64,000 nt of DNA. Source: DASRSS01 sp963799045. GTDB taxonomy: Bacteria; Actinomycetota; Actinomycetes; Mycobacteriales; Jatrophihabitantaceae. The notes under the pieces are model-generated. The model did no database searches and was not told the origin of the DNA. It saw only the letters and a program-made list of their open reading frames with translations. The translations under genes and the position numbers were made by a program. The stretch lies in contig CAWCVN010000001.1 in the NCBI GenBank assembly GCA_963799045.1, forward strand, positions 248,001-312,000, read 5' to 3'. Below, in pieces: positions 7,016-15,746 of this stretch. Every line of letters starts with the position of its first letter. The first letter of the stretch is position 1.

Positions 7016-8179
7016 ATGACTGGACCGCTTTCCGGGTACGCCAGCGAGATCTACCTGCAGGGCATGGGCGGCGTGCTGCCGGCCTTTACGACCGACACCA
7101 CGACGCTGGAGGACGCGGCCCGGCTGCAGCTCGAGCCGGGACCGTTCTGGTACGTGGCCGGCTCGGCCGGGTCCGGCGCGACGGCACGGGCCAACCGCGA
7201 GGCGTTCGACCGGTACCGGCTGGTACCGCGCATGCTCGCCGGAGCCACGGCTCGGGATGCCACCACGACCCTGTTCGGCTCGCCGGTCCGCGCCCCGATC
7301 GTCACGGCGCCGATCGGGGTGCAGTCGATCGTGCACGAGCAGGCCGAGAAGGTGGTCGCCGCCGTCGCCGCCGAGCTCGGCCTGCCGATGGTGCTGTCGA
7401 CGGTGTCCTCGTTCCCGCTGGAGGAGGTCGCCGCGGCCAACGGCGACGGCACCCGCTGGTTCCAGCTGTACTGGCCGAACGACGAGCCGGTGTGTCTGAG
7501 CCTGCTGCGCCGGGCGAAGCAAGCCGGGTTCAGCGTGCTCGTCGTCACCCTCGATACCTGGATGCTGGGCTGGCGCCCGCACGACCTCGACAACGCCTAC
7601 CTGCCGTTCCTGTCCGGCGAGGGGCTGGCGAACTACTTCACCGACGAGGCGTTCTGCGCGCCGCTGGACAAGCCGCCCGCCGACGACCTGCAGTCGGCGC
7701 TGATGCGCTGGCTGCCGATGTTCACCGGCACCGACCACACCTGGAATCAGGTCGCGTTCCTTCGCGAGCACTGGGACGGGCCGATCGTGCTCAAGGGAAT
7801 CCAGCGGGTCGACGACGCGCGGCGCGCGGTCGAGGCAGGCGTCCAAGGCATCGTGGTGTCCAACCACGGCGGGCGCCAGGTCGACGGCGCGATCGCCTCG
7901 CTCGACGCGCTGGCGCCGATCGTGGCGGCGGTCGGCGACCGGCTGGAGGTGCTGTTCGACTCAGGGGTGCGGACGGGCTCGGACGTGCTCAAGGCCCTCG
8001 CACTGGGCGCCAAGGCGGTGCTCGTCGGGCGGCCGTGGGTGTACGGCCTCGCGCTCGGCGGCACCGCCGGCGTACGGCACGTCCTGCGCAGCCTGCTCGC
8101 CGATACCGAGCTGGCGCTGGGCCTGTCCGGGCACCGCAGCGTGGCCGAGCTGGGACCGGACTCGTTGCAGGTGCGCTGA
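7016..8179 (+). CDS. FMN-dependent alpha-hydroxy-acid oxidase, lactate 2-monooxygenase type
   Basis: A 387-residue TIM-barrel flavoenzyme. It shows APIVTAPIGVQSIVH (FMN pocket), WFQLYWP, VVTLDTWMLGWRP, VLKGIQRVDDARRA, the active-site histidine segment VVSNHGGRQVDGAI, and the phosphate-binding LFDSGVRTGSDVLKALALGAKAVLVGRPW. The GRQVDGA and YFTDEAF features and the length resemble mycobacterial lactate 2-monooxygenase, which oxidises L-lactate to acetate and CO2; a lactate oxidase or dehydrogenase is the alternative. It is divergent from pxpA with a 92-bp shared upstream region. Confidence 0.88.
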   Translation: MTGPLSGYASEIYLQGMGGVLPAFTTDTTTLEDAARLQLEPGPFWYVAGSAGSGATARANREAFDRYRLVPRMLAGATARDATTTLFGSPVRAPIVTAPIGVQSIVHEQAEKVVAAVAAELGLPMVLSTVSSFPLEEVAAANGDGTRWFQLYWPNDEPVCLSLLRRAKQAGFSVLVVTLDTWMLGWRPHDLDNAYLPFLSGEGLANYFTDEAFCAPLDKPPADDLQSALMRWLPMFTGTDHTWNQVAFLREHWDGPIVLKGIQRVDDARRAVEAGVQGIVVSNHGGRQVDGAIASLDALAPIVAAVGDRLEVLFDSGVRTGSDVLKALALGAKAVLVGRPWVYGLALGGTAGVRHVLRSLLADTELALGLSGHRSVAELGPDSLQVR

Positions 8180-8217
8180 GCTGCCGCGGGCCGGTGGGCG
8201 AGAATGCGGACGTGGCC

Positions 8218-9408
8218 ATGACACCCCGCACCGTCTGCATCCTCGGTTCCACCGGCTCGATCGGCGCCCAGGCGATCGACGTCGTCCGGCACGCGCCGCA
8301 ACGATTCCAGGTCCGCGCGCTCGCGGCCGGGGGCGGTAACCCGGCGCTGCTCGCCGAGCAGGCCGCGCAGCTGCGGGTCGAGGCGGTCGCAGTCGGCGAT
8401 CCGGCCGCGGCCGAGGAGCTCAACGCGCGGTTGGCCGAGCGCTGGCCCGCGGACTGCCGGCCGCCCAGCGTGCTCGTCGGCCCGGACGCCGTCAACGAAC
8501 TCGCCGCGGCCGAGGTGGACGTGGTGCTCAACGCGGTGGCCGGGGCTCGAGGCCTGCGCGCCACCCTCGCGGCGCTCGACGCCGGCCGGACGGTCGCCCT
8601 GGCCAACAAGGAGTCGCTGGTGGCCGGGGGAGCGTTGGTCACCGGACGGGCCGCACCGGGGCAGTTGGTGCCGGTGGACTCCGAGCACTCGGCGCTGGCG
8701 CAGTGCCTGCGGGCGGGCACTGCCGCGGAGGTGCGCAAGTTGATCGTCACCGCCAGCGGCGGGCCGTTCCGCGGCCGCACCCGGGACCAGCTGCGCGAGG
8801 TGACGCCGCAGCAGGCGCTGGCGCACCCGACCTGGGACATGGGCAAGCTGATCACCACCAACTCGGCGACCCTGGTCAACAAGGGGCTGGAGGTGATCGA
8901 GGCGCACTTGCTGTTCGGCGTGCCCTACGAGCGCATCGAGGTCGTGGTCCACCCGCAGTCGGTCGTGCACTCGATGGTCGAGTTCGTCGACGGCGCCACG
9001 ATCGCGAAGGCGTCCCCGCCGGACATGCGCCTGCCGATCGCGCTGGCGCTGGGCTGGCCCGACCGGGTGCCTGGCGTCGCCCCCGCGGTGGACTGGACCA
9101 CGGCGCAGCAGTGGACCTTCGAGCCGCTCGACGACGAGGCCTTCCCGGCCGTGTCGCTGGCCCGCCGCGCCGGAGCAGCGGGCGGCTGTGCGCCAGCTGT
9201 GTACAACGCGGCGAACGAGGAGCTGGTCGCCGCCTTCCACGCGGGAGCGATCGCCTTCCTTCAGATCGTCGACACCGTTGCCGATGTAGTCGATGAGTGG
9301 CTGAGGAATCAGACCACCGGCGGTGCGTCCCCAGGTACCGTCGACGACGTGGAACAGGCGCAGGCCTGGGCGCGGGCCCGGGCGCGCGCCGTGGCCGTCC
9401 GCGGCTGA
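8218..9408 (+). CDS. dxr: 1-deoxy-D-xylulose-5-phosphate reductoisomerase
   Basis: Dxr makes 2-C-methyl-D-erythritol 4-phosphate with NADPH, the committed step of the MEP isoprenoid pathway. The 396-residue protein shows the NADPH loop ILGSTGSIG, ALANKESLVAGG, the metal/substrate segment VPVDSEHSAL, TASGGPFRG and MGKLITTNSATLVNKGLEVIEA. The ATG at 8218 is chosen; an in-frame GTG at 8212 would add two residues. It heads a cluster with rip and ispG that is conserved in actinobacteria. Confidence 0.96.
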   Translation: MTPRTVCILGSTGSIGAQAIDVVRHAPQRFQVRALAAGGGNPALLAEQAAQLRVEAVAVGDPAAAEELNARLAERWPADCRPPSVLVGPDAVNELAAAEVDVVLNAVAGARGLRATLAALDAGRTVALANKESLVAGGALVTGRAAPGQLVPVDSEHSALAQCLRAGTAAEVRKLIVTASGGPFRGRTRDQLREVTPQQALAHPTWDMGKLITTNSATLVNKGLEVIEAHLLFGVPYERIEVVVHPQSVVHSMVEFVDGATIAKASPPDMRLPIALALGWPDRVPGVAPAVDWTTAQQWTFEPLDDEAFPAVSLARRAGAAGGCAPAVYNAANEELVAAFHAGAIAFLQIVDTVADVVDEWLRNQTTGGASPGTVDDVEQAQAWARARARAVAVRG

Positions 9409-9441
9409 AACCGCCAGGCGAGGTAAAGGGGAGTCCTGCAG

Positions 9442-10803
9442 GTGCTGTACGCGCTGGGCGTCGTGATCTTCGCCGTCGGGCTGCTCGCCTCCATCGCCTT
9501 GCACGAGCTCGGGCACATGCTGCCGGCCAAGAAGTTCGGCGTGAAGGTCACCCAGTACATGGTGGGCTTCGGGCCGACTGCGTGGTCGCGCAGGAAGGGC
9601 GACACCGAGTACGGCGTCAAGTGGATCCCGCTGGGCGGCTACATCCGGATGATCGGCATGGTGCCGCCCCGCGCGGACGGCAGCCGCTCGCGCTGGCCGC
9701 GGCGGATGGTCACCGCGATCGAGGAGTTCCGCCGCACCAGCCGCGCCGAGGTCGAACCCGGTGACGCGGACCGTGAGTTCTACCGCCTCACCCCGGGCAA
9801 GAAGATGATCGTCATGCTCGCCGGGCCGAGCATGAACTTCCTGATCTACCTGCTGATCACGGTCGTCGTGCTCATGGCGATCGGCATCGAGCACGTCGGC
9901 AACCCGACTCTGAAGATCAACGCGGTCGAGAAGTGCGTGGTGGCCGCCAATTCGCAGGCCGCCCAGACCGGAAAGTGCCCGGCCGGAGCCCCGGTGGCGC
10001 CCGCCTACGGCAAGCTGCAGCCCGGCGACACGATCCTCGCGGTCAACGGTGCCCAGGTCAGCAGCTGGGACCAGCTGGTCGCGCAGATCCAGCCGGCCGC
10101 CGGCGACCAGCTGGACCTGCTGGTGCGCCGAAGCGGCCACGACATCACGGTCCCGATCACGCCGGCGACGAACACCGTCTACGCCAGTGACACCGGGACG
10201 GCGACGAAGAAGGCCGGCTTCATCGGCATCGAGCCCGTCGAGCCCAAGTACTTCCAGACCGTCCCGGTGACCCAGATCCCCGGCCAGGTGGGCGGCCAGC
10301 TGCGCCAGGCGCTGGACGCGGTCGGCAGCCTCCCCGCCAAGATCGGCAGCCTCTGGCAGACGGTGTTCGACGGCAAGCCCCGCGACGCGACCGGCGCTAT
10401 CGGCATCGTCGGCATCGGGCGGCTGGGCGGCCAGTTCGCCAGCACCAACCGGATCGACCTGCAGGAGAAGGTCGTCGCGCTGCTCGGGCTGCTGGCCAGC
10501 GTCAACCTCCTGCTGTTCTTCCTCAACCTGCTGCCGCTGCTGCCCCTCGACGGCGGCCACGTCGCGGGAGCACTGTTCGAGGCGGCCAAGCGCGGCCGGG
10601 CCCGGCTTCGGGCCCGCAGCCTCGCCCACCACGGCGGTACCGCGCTCGAGGTCGATGCCGTAGGCCGTGCGCGCAAGGCGATCTACGTGGACACGGCCCA
10701 GATGTTGCCGATCATGTACGGGGTCGCCTCGCTGCTGATCGCGATCACGTTGTTGACCTTCTACGCCGACATCGTTCACCCAGTGAAGCTCTTCGGCGGA
10801 TAA
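9442..10803 (+). CDS. Site-2 intramembrane metalloprotease (RseP/Rip1 family)
   Basis: A 453-residue polytopic membrane protease that cleaves membrane-anchored regulators within the bilayer. The zinc motif H21-E-L-G-H25 is in the first helix; a PDZ domain follows (around KLQPGDTILAVNGAQV), and the second metal-ligand motif LLPLLPLDGGHVAGALFEA is near the C-terminus. The GTG at 9442 is preceded by AAAGGGGAG. In Mycobacterium the equivalent Rip1 (also between dxr and ispG) degrades anti-sigma factors, which is relevant to the sigma cassettes at 47.5-51.3 kb. Confidence 0.93.
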   Translation: MLYALGVVIFAVGLLASIALHELGHMLPAKKFGVKVTQYMVGFGPTAWSRRKGDTEYGVKWIPLGGYIRMIGMVPPRADGSRSRWPRRMVTAIEEFRRTSRAEVEPGDADREFYRLTPGKKMIVMLAGPSMNFLIYLLITVVVLMAIGIEHVGNPTLKINAVEKCVVAANSQAAQTGKCPAGAPVAPAYGKLQPGDTILAVNGAQVSSWDQLVAQIQPAAGDQLDLLVRRSGHDITVPITPATNTVYASDTGTATKKAGFIGIEPVEPKYFQTVPVTQIPGQVGGQLRQALDAVGSLPAKIGSLWQTVFDGKPRDATGAIGIVGIGRLGGQFASTNRIDLQEKVVALLGLLASVNLLLFFLNLLPLLPLDGGHVAGALFEAAKRGRARLRARSLAHHGGTALEVDAVGRARKAIYVDTAQMLPIMYGVASLLIAITLLTFYADIVHPVKLFGG

Positions 10804-10810
10804 TGGGCTC

Positions 10811-11965
10811 GTGACTGTCTCACTCGGAATGCCATCAGGACCACCGCCCGTCCTCTCCCCGCGCCGCAAATCCCGCCAGATCAAGGTGGGCTCGGTGCTT
10901 GTCGGTGGTGACGCGCCGGTCTCGGTGCAGTCGATGTGCACGACGCTCACTGCCGACGTGAACTCGACTCTGCAGCAGATCGCGGAGCTCACCGCCGCCG
11001 GTTGTGACATCGTGCGCGTCGCCTGCCCGTCGCAGGACGACGCCGACGCGCTGCCGGAGATCGCGCGCAAGTCGCAGATCCCGGTGATCGCCGACATCCA
11101 CTTCCAGCCCAAGTACGTCTTCGCCGCGATCGACGCCGGCTGCGCCGCGGTGCGCGTCAACCCGGGCAACATCAAGAAGTTCGACGACAAGGTCGGCGAG
11201 ATCGCGAAGGCCGCGGCCGACGCGGGCGTGTCGCTGCGGATCGGCGTCAACGCCGGCTCGCTCGACAAGCGGCTGCTGGAGAAGTACGGCAAGGCCACGC
11301 CGGAGGCGCTGGTCGAATCCGCGCTGAACGAGGCCGCGCTGTTCGAGGAGCACGGCTTCCGCGACTTCAAGATCTCGGTCAAGCACAACGACCCGGTGGT
11401 CATGGTGCGTGCCTACGAGCTGCTCGCCGAGGCCTGCGACTACCCGCTGCACCTCGGCGTGACCGAGGCCGGTCCCGCCTTCCAGGGCACGATCAAGTCC
11501 TCGGTCGCGTTCGGGGCGCTGCTCTCGCGCGGCATCGGTGACACCATCCGCGTCTCGCTGTCCGCGCCGCCGGTCGAGGAGGTCAAGGTCGGTCTAGCGA
11601 TCCTGGAATCGCTCAACCTGCGTCAGCGCCGGCTGGAGATCGTCTCCTGCCCGTCCTGCGGCCGGGCCCAGGTGGACGTCTACACACTCGCCGACAAGGT
11701 GACCGCCGGTTTGGACGGCATCGAGGTCCCGCTGCGGGTGGCCGTCATGGGCTGTGTGGTCAACGGCCCCGGGGAGGCCCGCGAGGCGGATCTCGGTGTC
11801 GCGTCCGGCAACGGCAAGGGCCAGATCTTCGTCAAGGGCGAGGTCATCAAGACCGTCCCCGAATCGCAGATCGTCGAGACCCTGATCGAAGAGGCCCTGC
11901 GCCTGGCCGAGGAGATGGGCGCGACGGGCGTGCCGTCCGGCGAGCCGTCCGTGACGGTCAGCTGA
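10811..11965 (+). CDS. ispG: 4-hydroxy-3-methylbut-2-enyl-diphosphate synthase
   Basis: IspG converts MEcPP to HMBPP, the next-to-last MEP step, using a [4Fe-4S] cluster. The 384-residue protein begins after GTG 10811 and shows VSVQSMCTT, the TIM-barrel blocks IPVIADIHFQPK and VRVNPGNI, and C-terminal cluster ligands in IVSCPSCGR and VMGCVVNGPGEA. It follows rip by 7 bases. Together with dxr it accounts for two MEP steps in this operon. Confidence 0.96.
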   Translation: MTVSLGMPSGPPPVLSPRRKSRQIKVGSVLVGGDAPVSVQSMCTTLTADVNSTLQQIAELTAAGCDIVRVACPSQDDADALPEIARKSQIPVIADIHFQPKYVFAAIDAGCAAVRVNPGNIKKFDDKVGEIAKAAADAGVSLRIGVNAGSLDKRLLEKYGKATPEALVESALNEAALFEEHGFRDFKISVKHNDPVVMVRAYELLAEACDYPLHLGVTEAGPAFQGTIKSSVAFGALLSRGIGDTIRVSLSAPPVEEVKVGLAILESLNLRQRRLEIVSCPSCGRAQVDVYTLADKVTAGLDGIEVPLRVAVMGCVVNGPGEAREADLGVASGNGKGQIFVKGEVIKTVPESQIVETLIEEALRLAEEMGATGVPSGEPSVTVS

Positions 11966-12013
11966 GTAGCGCCGTACGCGAGCGCTCGCTTCCGCGACAG
12001 GGGAGGGCGATCG

Positions 12014-12041
12014 GATCTGTATTACGTGCGACATACAGATC
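12014..12041. terminator. Palindrome after ispG
   Basis: GATCTGTAT (12014-12022) and ATACAGATC (12033-12041) form a perfect 9-bp inverted repeat around a 10-base centre. It is unusually AT-rich for this genome and lies 49 bp downstream of ispG, 97 bp before the next gene. It could be a terminator or a regulator-binding site; the lack of a T-tract leaves both open. Confidence 0.45.
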
Positions 12042-12137
12042 GGAGAGCACCACTGTGTCCCTGCGTGCATCGTCCCCGCGTGCGCGTGCCTGCCTACGCC
12101 GCCGGAAGCTGTCGGTGGCCGGGGCTAGCTTCGCAGC

Positions 12138-12470
12138 GTGGGCAGGGAGGAAGAGCGGCAAGCCAGGATCGACGCGGTCATGCGCGAGATCGCCCAGTTC
12201 GAAGCGGATGAGGCCGCGGTTCGGCTGCGACCCGGCTACGGTGCCGGGCCGTCCGTCGTCTATTCGGTCCGGCTCGATCCCGCCGAGCTCGCGGCACTGC
12301 GGGCGCAGGCCGATGCCGCCGGCCTCAGGCCCACGGTGCTGGCGCGAAACCTGATCCGGTGCGGCCTGTCGGCGCCCGGAGGTGCGTCGCTCGCGGACGC
12401 CGTCGGACGTCTGGAGGATGCGGTTGCGCGACTGCGGTCGACGCTGCCGGAAGGTCGGGTAGCGTCCTGA
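12138..12470 (+). CDS. Small hypothetical protein, ribbon-helix-helix-like
   Basis: A 110-residue protein from GTG 12138. The middle (VVYSVRLDPAELAALRAQAD, then GLRPTVLARNLIRCGL) has the strand-helix-helix spacing of CopG/RHH DNA-binding domains, flanked by an acidic N-terminal helix and a C-terminal helix (LADAVGRLEDAVARLRSTL). This suggests a small dimeric DNA-binding protein, perhaps an antitoxin, but no toxin gene adjoins it. It sits 3 bases before the GNAT gene and is probably co-transcribed. Confidence 0.65.
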   Translation: MGREEERQARIDAVMREIAQFEADEAAVRLRPGYGAGPSVVYSVRLDPAELAALRAQADAAGLRPTVLARNLIRCGLSAPGGASLADAVGRLEDAVARLRSTLPEGRVAS

Positions 12471-12473
12471 CAC

Positions 12474-13340
12474 ATGACGGTGCTGCACCCCGGTCTGCGT
12501 GGCCGCACCCGGGTGGCGGTGCTCGACGACGCGTCCGGACCCGCGGTGCAGGCGCTGCTGGACCAGGACCCGATCGTGAACGCCGTGGTATCGGCACGGC
12601 TGCGCTCGGCGCGGACGCTGCGTGCGGGCGTGCTGGGTGGCACGATGTTCGGCGCTCACGACGCCGGCCGGCTGACCGGGGCGTGCTTCCACGGCGGGAA
12701 CCTGATCCCGATCGGCGGCGAGCGCCCCGCCTGGGAGGCGCTGGCCGGCACGCTCGCGCGGCGCACGCGCATCTGCACCTCGGTCGTCGGCCGGGCCGAC
12801 GCCGTCGGCACCATGTGGCAGGTCCTGGCCGGCAGGTGGGGGCCGGCCCGCGCGATCCGGCGGCGGCAGCCGCTGCTGGTCATCGATCACATCCCGGTTC
12901 CCGAGCCCGACGGCTCCGTGCGTCCCGTCACCGCCGACGACCGGCACCGCTACCGGGCGGCGGCCGCGGCGATGTTCAACGAGGAGCTCGGGGTGTCGCC
13001 GAACGTCTCTCCCGGCCCCGCGGCATTCGACGCGCGCGTCGACGATCTCATCCGTTGCGGCCACGCGTTCGCCAGCTTCGACCATCGCGGCCAGGTGATC
13101 TTCAAGGCAGACCTGGGTGCCGTAACCGCGAGGACCTGCCAGGTGCAGGGGGTGTGGGTGCGTCCCGACCTGCGCGGGCGCGGCATCGCTACCGCCGCGC
13201 TGGCCGCCGTGGTGCGCCACGCCCTCACCCTCGCCCCGAACATCAGCCTCTACGTCAACGACTACAACCTCGCGGCGCGTCGGCTGTACGCGAAACTCGG
13301 TATGCGCGAGCACGCGGTCTTATCTACTGTCCTGTTGTGA
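12474..13340 (+). CDS. GNAT acetyltransferase with N-terminal DUF4081 domain
   Basis: A 288-residue protein equivalent by position and pattern to the conserved gene after ispG in Mycobacterium (Rv2867c). The N-terminal half (PAVQALLDQDPIVNAVVSAR, FGAHDAGRLTGACFHGGNLI) is the DUF4081 type and the C-terminal half is a GNAT fold with the acetyl-CoA loop VWVRPDLRGRGIATAAL and the YVNDYNLAARRLYAKLGM end motif. The substrate is unknown. Its stop overlaps the GTG start of the HAD gene. Confidence 0.9.
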   Translation: MTVLHPGLRGRTRVAVLDDASGPAVQALLDQDPIVNAVVSARLRSARTLRAGVLGGTMFGAHDAGRLTGACFHGGNLIPIGGERPAWEALAGTLARRTRICTSVVGRADAVGTMWQVLAGRWGPARAIRRRQPLLVIDHIPVPEPDGSVRPVTADDRHRYRAAAAAMFNEELGVSPNVSPGPAAFDARVDDLIRCGHAFASFDHRGQVIFKADLGAVTARTCQVQGVWVRPDLRGRGIATAALAAVVRHALTLAPNISLYVNDYNLAARRLYAKLGMREHAVLSTVLL

Positions 13341-14008
13341 TCAAGTCAGTGATCTTCGACTGGGGTGGAACCCTCACGCCCTGGCACACGATCGACGTCC
13401 GCGAGGCGTGGCGTGCCACGGTCGACGACGCCGAGCTCGCCGATCGGCTCTACGCCGCGGAACTCGCGGCCTGGGCCCGGTGCCGGGACGAGCACCGTAG
13501 CGCCCGTCTCGATGACGTCTTCGACGCCTGTGGCGTCACGCCTGATGAGCCGATGCTCGCCGCGCACCATGCGTGGTGGGAGCCGCACACCTACCTCGAC
13601 CCGGACGCTCCCGGGGTGTTCGCCGGTCTGCGCGAGCGCGGGATCAAGATCGGGGTGCTGTCCAACACGATCTGGCCGCGCAGCGTGCACCAGGAGATCT
13701 TCGAGCGTGACGGGGTGGCCGAACTCATCGACGGCGCGGTCTACACCTCGGAGATCCCCTGGACCAAGCCGCACCCTGAGGCCTTTCGCGCTGCGCTGGG
13801 CGCGGTAGGAGTCGACGACCCCGCGAGCGCCGTGTTCGTCGGCGACCGCGTGTTCGACGACATCCACGGCGCGAAGTCGGTCGGCATGCGGGCCGTGCTC
13901 GTGCCGCACAGCGACATTCCGGTGGAGCAGATCCCGACCGCGGGCACGCCCGACGCGACCGTGCACCGGCTCGCCGAGCTGCTGCCGGTCGTCGACGGCT
14001 GGCGTTGA
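13337..14008 (+). CDS. HAD-superfamily hydrolase
   Basis: A 223-residue protein starting GTG 13337. HAD motif I is present as FDWGGTLTP, with the nucleophilic Asp but Gly where phosphatases usually carry the second Asp (DxDxT). Motif II is VLSNT, motif III lies around PWTKPHPEAF, and motif IV is VFVGDRVFDDIHGA. The helical cap is inserted after motif I. Replacement of the second Asp, seen in some HAD subfamilies, makes phosphatase activity uncertain. It overlaps the GNAT gene by 4 bases. Confidence 0.85.
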   Translation: MIKSVIFDWGGTLTPWHTIDVREAWRATVDDAELADRLYAAELAAWARCRDEHRSARLDDVFDACGVTPDEPMLAAHHAWWEPHTYLDPDAPGVFAGLRERGIKIGVLSNTIWPRSVHQEIFERDGVAELIDGAVYTSEIPWTKPHPEAFRAALGAVGVDDPASAVFVGDRVFDDIHGAKSVGMRAVLVPHSDIPVEQIPTAGTPDATVHRLAELLPVVDGWR

Positions 14009-14012
14009 GGCG

Positions 14013-15746
14013 ATGCTGATCCGGCTGCTGCGCAGCTTCCTGGGACCCTACGGCCGCTGGCTGCTCGCTGTGGTGGTCCTGCAGCTGATCGGCACGATCG
14101 CCGCGCTGTACCTGCCGAGCTTGAACGCGGACATCATCGACAACGGCATCGCCAAGGGGGACACCGGGTACATCCTGCGCATCGGCGGCTGGATGCTCGC
14201 GGTGAGCCTCGTACAGATCGGCTGCTCGATCGTCGCCGTGTACTTCGGCGCCCGCACCGCGATGAGCTTCGGCCGCGACGTGCGGTCAGCGATCTTCACC
14301 AAGGTCGGGCGGTTCGCGGCGCGGGAGGTCGCGCACTTCGGGGCGCCGTCGCTGATCACGCGCAACACGAACGACGTGCAGCAGGTGCAGATGCTGGTCG
14401 TCATGACGGCGACGATGATGATCGCGGCGCCGATCATGTGCGTCGGCGGCGTGATCATGGCCCTGCGCCAGAACGTCGGGTTGTCCTGGCTCGTCGGCGT
14501 GAGCGTGCCGGTACTGATCGTGTCCGTCGGTCTGATCATCCGCAAGATGGTGCCGCAGTTCCGCTCCATGCAGGAGAAGATCGACAGTGTCAACCGGGTG
14601 CTGCGCGAGCAGATCAGCGGCGTACGAGTCGTGCGGGCGTTCGTGCGTGAGCCCGTCGAGACCCAGCGCTTCGGCGAGGCGAACGACGAGCTGACGCTGA
14701 CCGCGCTGCGCGCCGGTCGGTTGATGGCGCGGATCTTCCCCGTCGTGATGCTGGTGCTCAACGTCTCGATAGTCGCGCTGTTGTGGTTCGGTGCGGGCCG
14801 CATCGACGCCGGGAGCCTGCTGCCGGGCTCGCTGACGGCGTTCATGAGTTACCTCATGCAGATTCTGATGTCGGTCATGATGGCGACCTTCATGTTGATG
14901 ATGGTTCCCCGCGCAGCGGTGTGTGCCGAGCGAATTCAGGAGGTCCTGGACACCGAGCTGTCCATCGCGCCTCCGGCCGAGCCGGTCACCACGTTCGCCC
15001 GGCATGCCGAGGTCGAGTTCCGGGGTGTGAGCTTCGCCTACCCGGGCGCTGCGGCGCCGGTGCTGCGCGGCCTCGACCTACGCGCCGAGGCCGGCCGCAC
15101 GACCGCGATCATCGGCAGCACCGGCGCCGGCAAGACGACTTTGCTGAACCTGATCCCGCGGCTGTTCGACGCCACCGAGGGCAGCGTCATGGTCGACGGT
15201 GTCGACGTCCGCGCGGTCGACCCCGAGCTACTGTGGAGCCGGCTCGGTCTGGTGCCGCAGAAGGCATACCTGTTCTCGGGCACGGTGGCGAGCAACCTGC
15301 GGTACGGCAACCCCGACGCCACCGACGAGCAGTTGTGGGAAGCGCTCACCGTGGCACAGGCGCAGGACTTCGTCGCGGCGATGCCCGGGCAGCTGGACGC
15401 GCCGATCGCCCAGGGCGGCACCAACGTCTCGGGCGGGCAGCGCCAGCGGTTGGCGATAGCCCGCGCGCTGGTGCGCAGGCCGGAGATCTACCTGTTCGAC
15501 GACTCCTTCTCGGCGCTGGATCTCGGTACCGACGCGCGGCTGCGTGCGGCACTGCGGCCGGTGACCCGCGACGCCGCGGTGATCGTCGTCGCGCAACGCG
15601 TCTCGACGATCATGGACGCCGACCAGATCGTGGTGCTCGACGACGGCGCGATCGTCGGCACCGGCCGGCACTACGAGCTCATGATCACCTGCCCGACCTA
15701 CGCAGAGATCGTCGAGTCGCAGCTGTCGGCCGAGGACGCGGCGTGA
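14013..15746 (+). CDS. ABC exporter half-transporter, permease-ATPase fusion (subunit 1)
   Basis: A 577-residue type IV ABC exporter subunit. Six transmembrane helices occupy residues ~15-300, followed by the nucleotide-binding domain: Walker A STGAGKTTLLN, Q-loop LVPQKAYLFSGT, signature VSGGQRQRL, and a Walker B region reading EIYLFDDSFSALD, where the usual catalytic Glu after the aspartates is replaced by Asp (FDDS). That is a degenerate catalytic site as in heterodimeric exporters. It overlaps the second subunit by 4 bases. The substrate (drug, lipid or peptide) cannot be read from the sequence. Confidence 0.92.
   Translation: MLIRLLRSFLGPYGRWLLAVVVLQLIGTIAALYLPSLNADIIDNGIAKGDTGYILRIGGWMLAVSLVQIGCSIVAVYFGARTAMSFGRDVRSAIFTKVGRFAAREVAHFGAPSLITRNTNDVQQVQMLVVMTATMMIAAPIMCVGGVIMALRQNVGLSWLVGVSVPVLIVSVGLIIRKMVPQFRSMQEKIDSVNRVLREQISGVRVVRAFVREPVETQRFGEANDELTLTALRAGRLMARIFPVVMLVLNVSIVALLWFGAGRIDAGSLLPGSLTAFMSYLMQILMSVMMATFMLMMVPRAAVCAERIQEVLDTELSIAPPAEPVTTFARHAEVEFRGVSFAYPGAAAPVLRGLDLRAEAGRTTAIIGSTGAGKTTLLNLIPRLFDATEGSVMVDGVDVRAVDPELLWSRLGLVPQKAYLFSGTVASNLRYGNPDATDEQLWEALTVAQAQDFVAAMPGQLDAPIAQGGTNVSGGQRQRLAIARALVRRPEIYLFDDSFSALDLGTDARLRAALRPVTRDAAVIVVAQRVSTIMDADQIVVLDDGAIVGTGRHYELMITCPTYAEIVESQLSAEDAA

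Noticed and set aside
7747..11403. A 1,218-codon open frame on the minus strand opposite the lactate oxidase, dxr, rip and ispG genes
   Set aside because: It is antisense to four well-supported genes and has the composition expected of a third-position GC shadow, with no domain resemblance.
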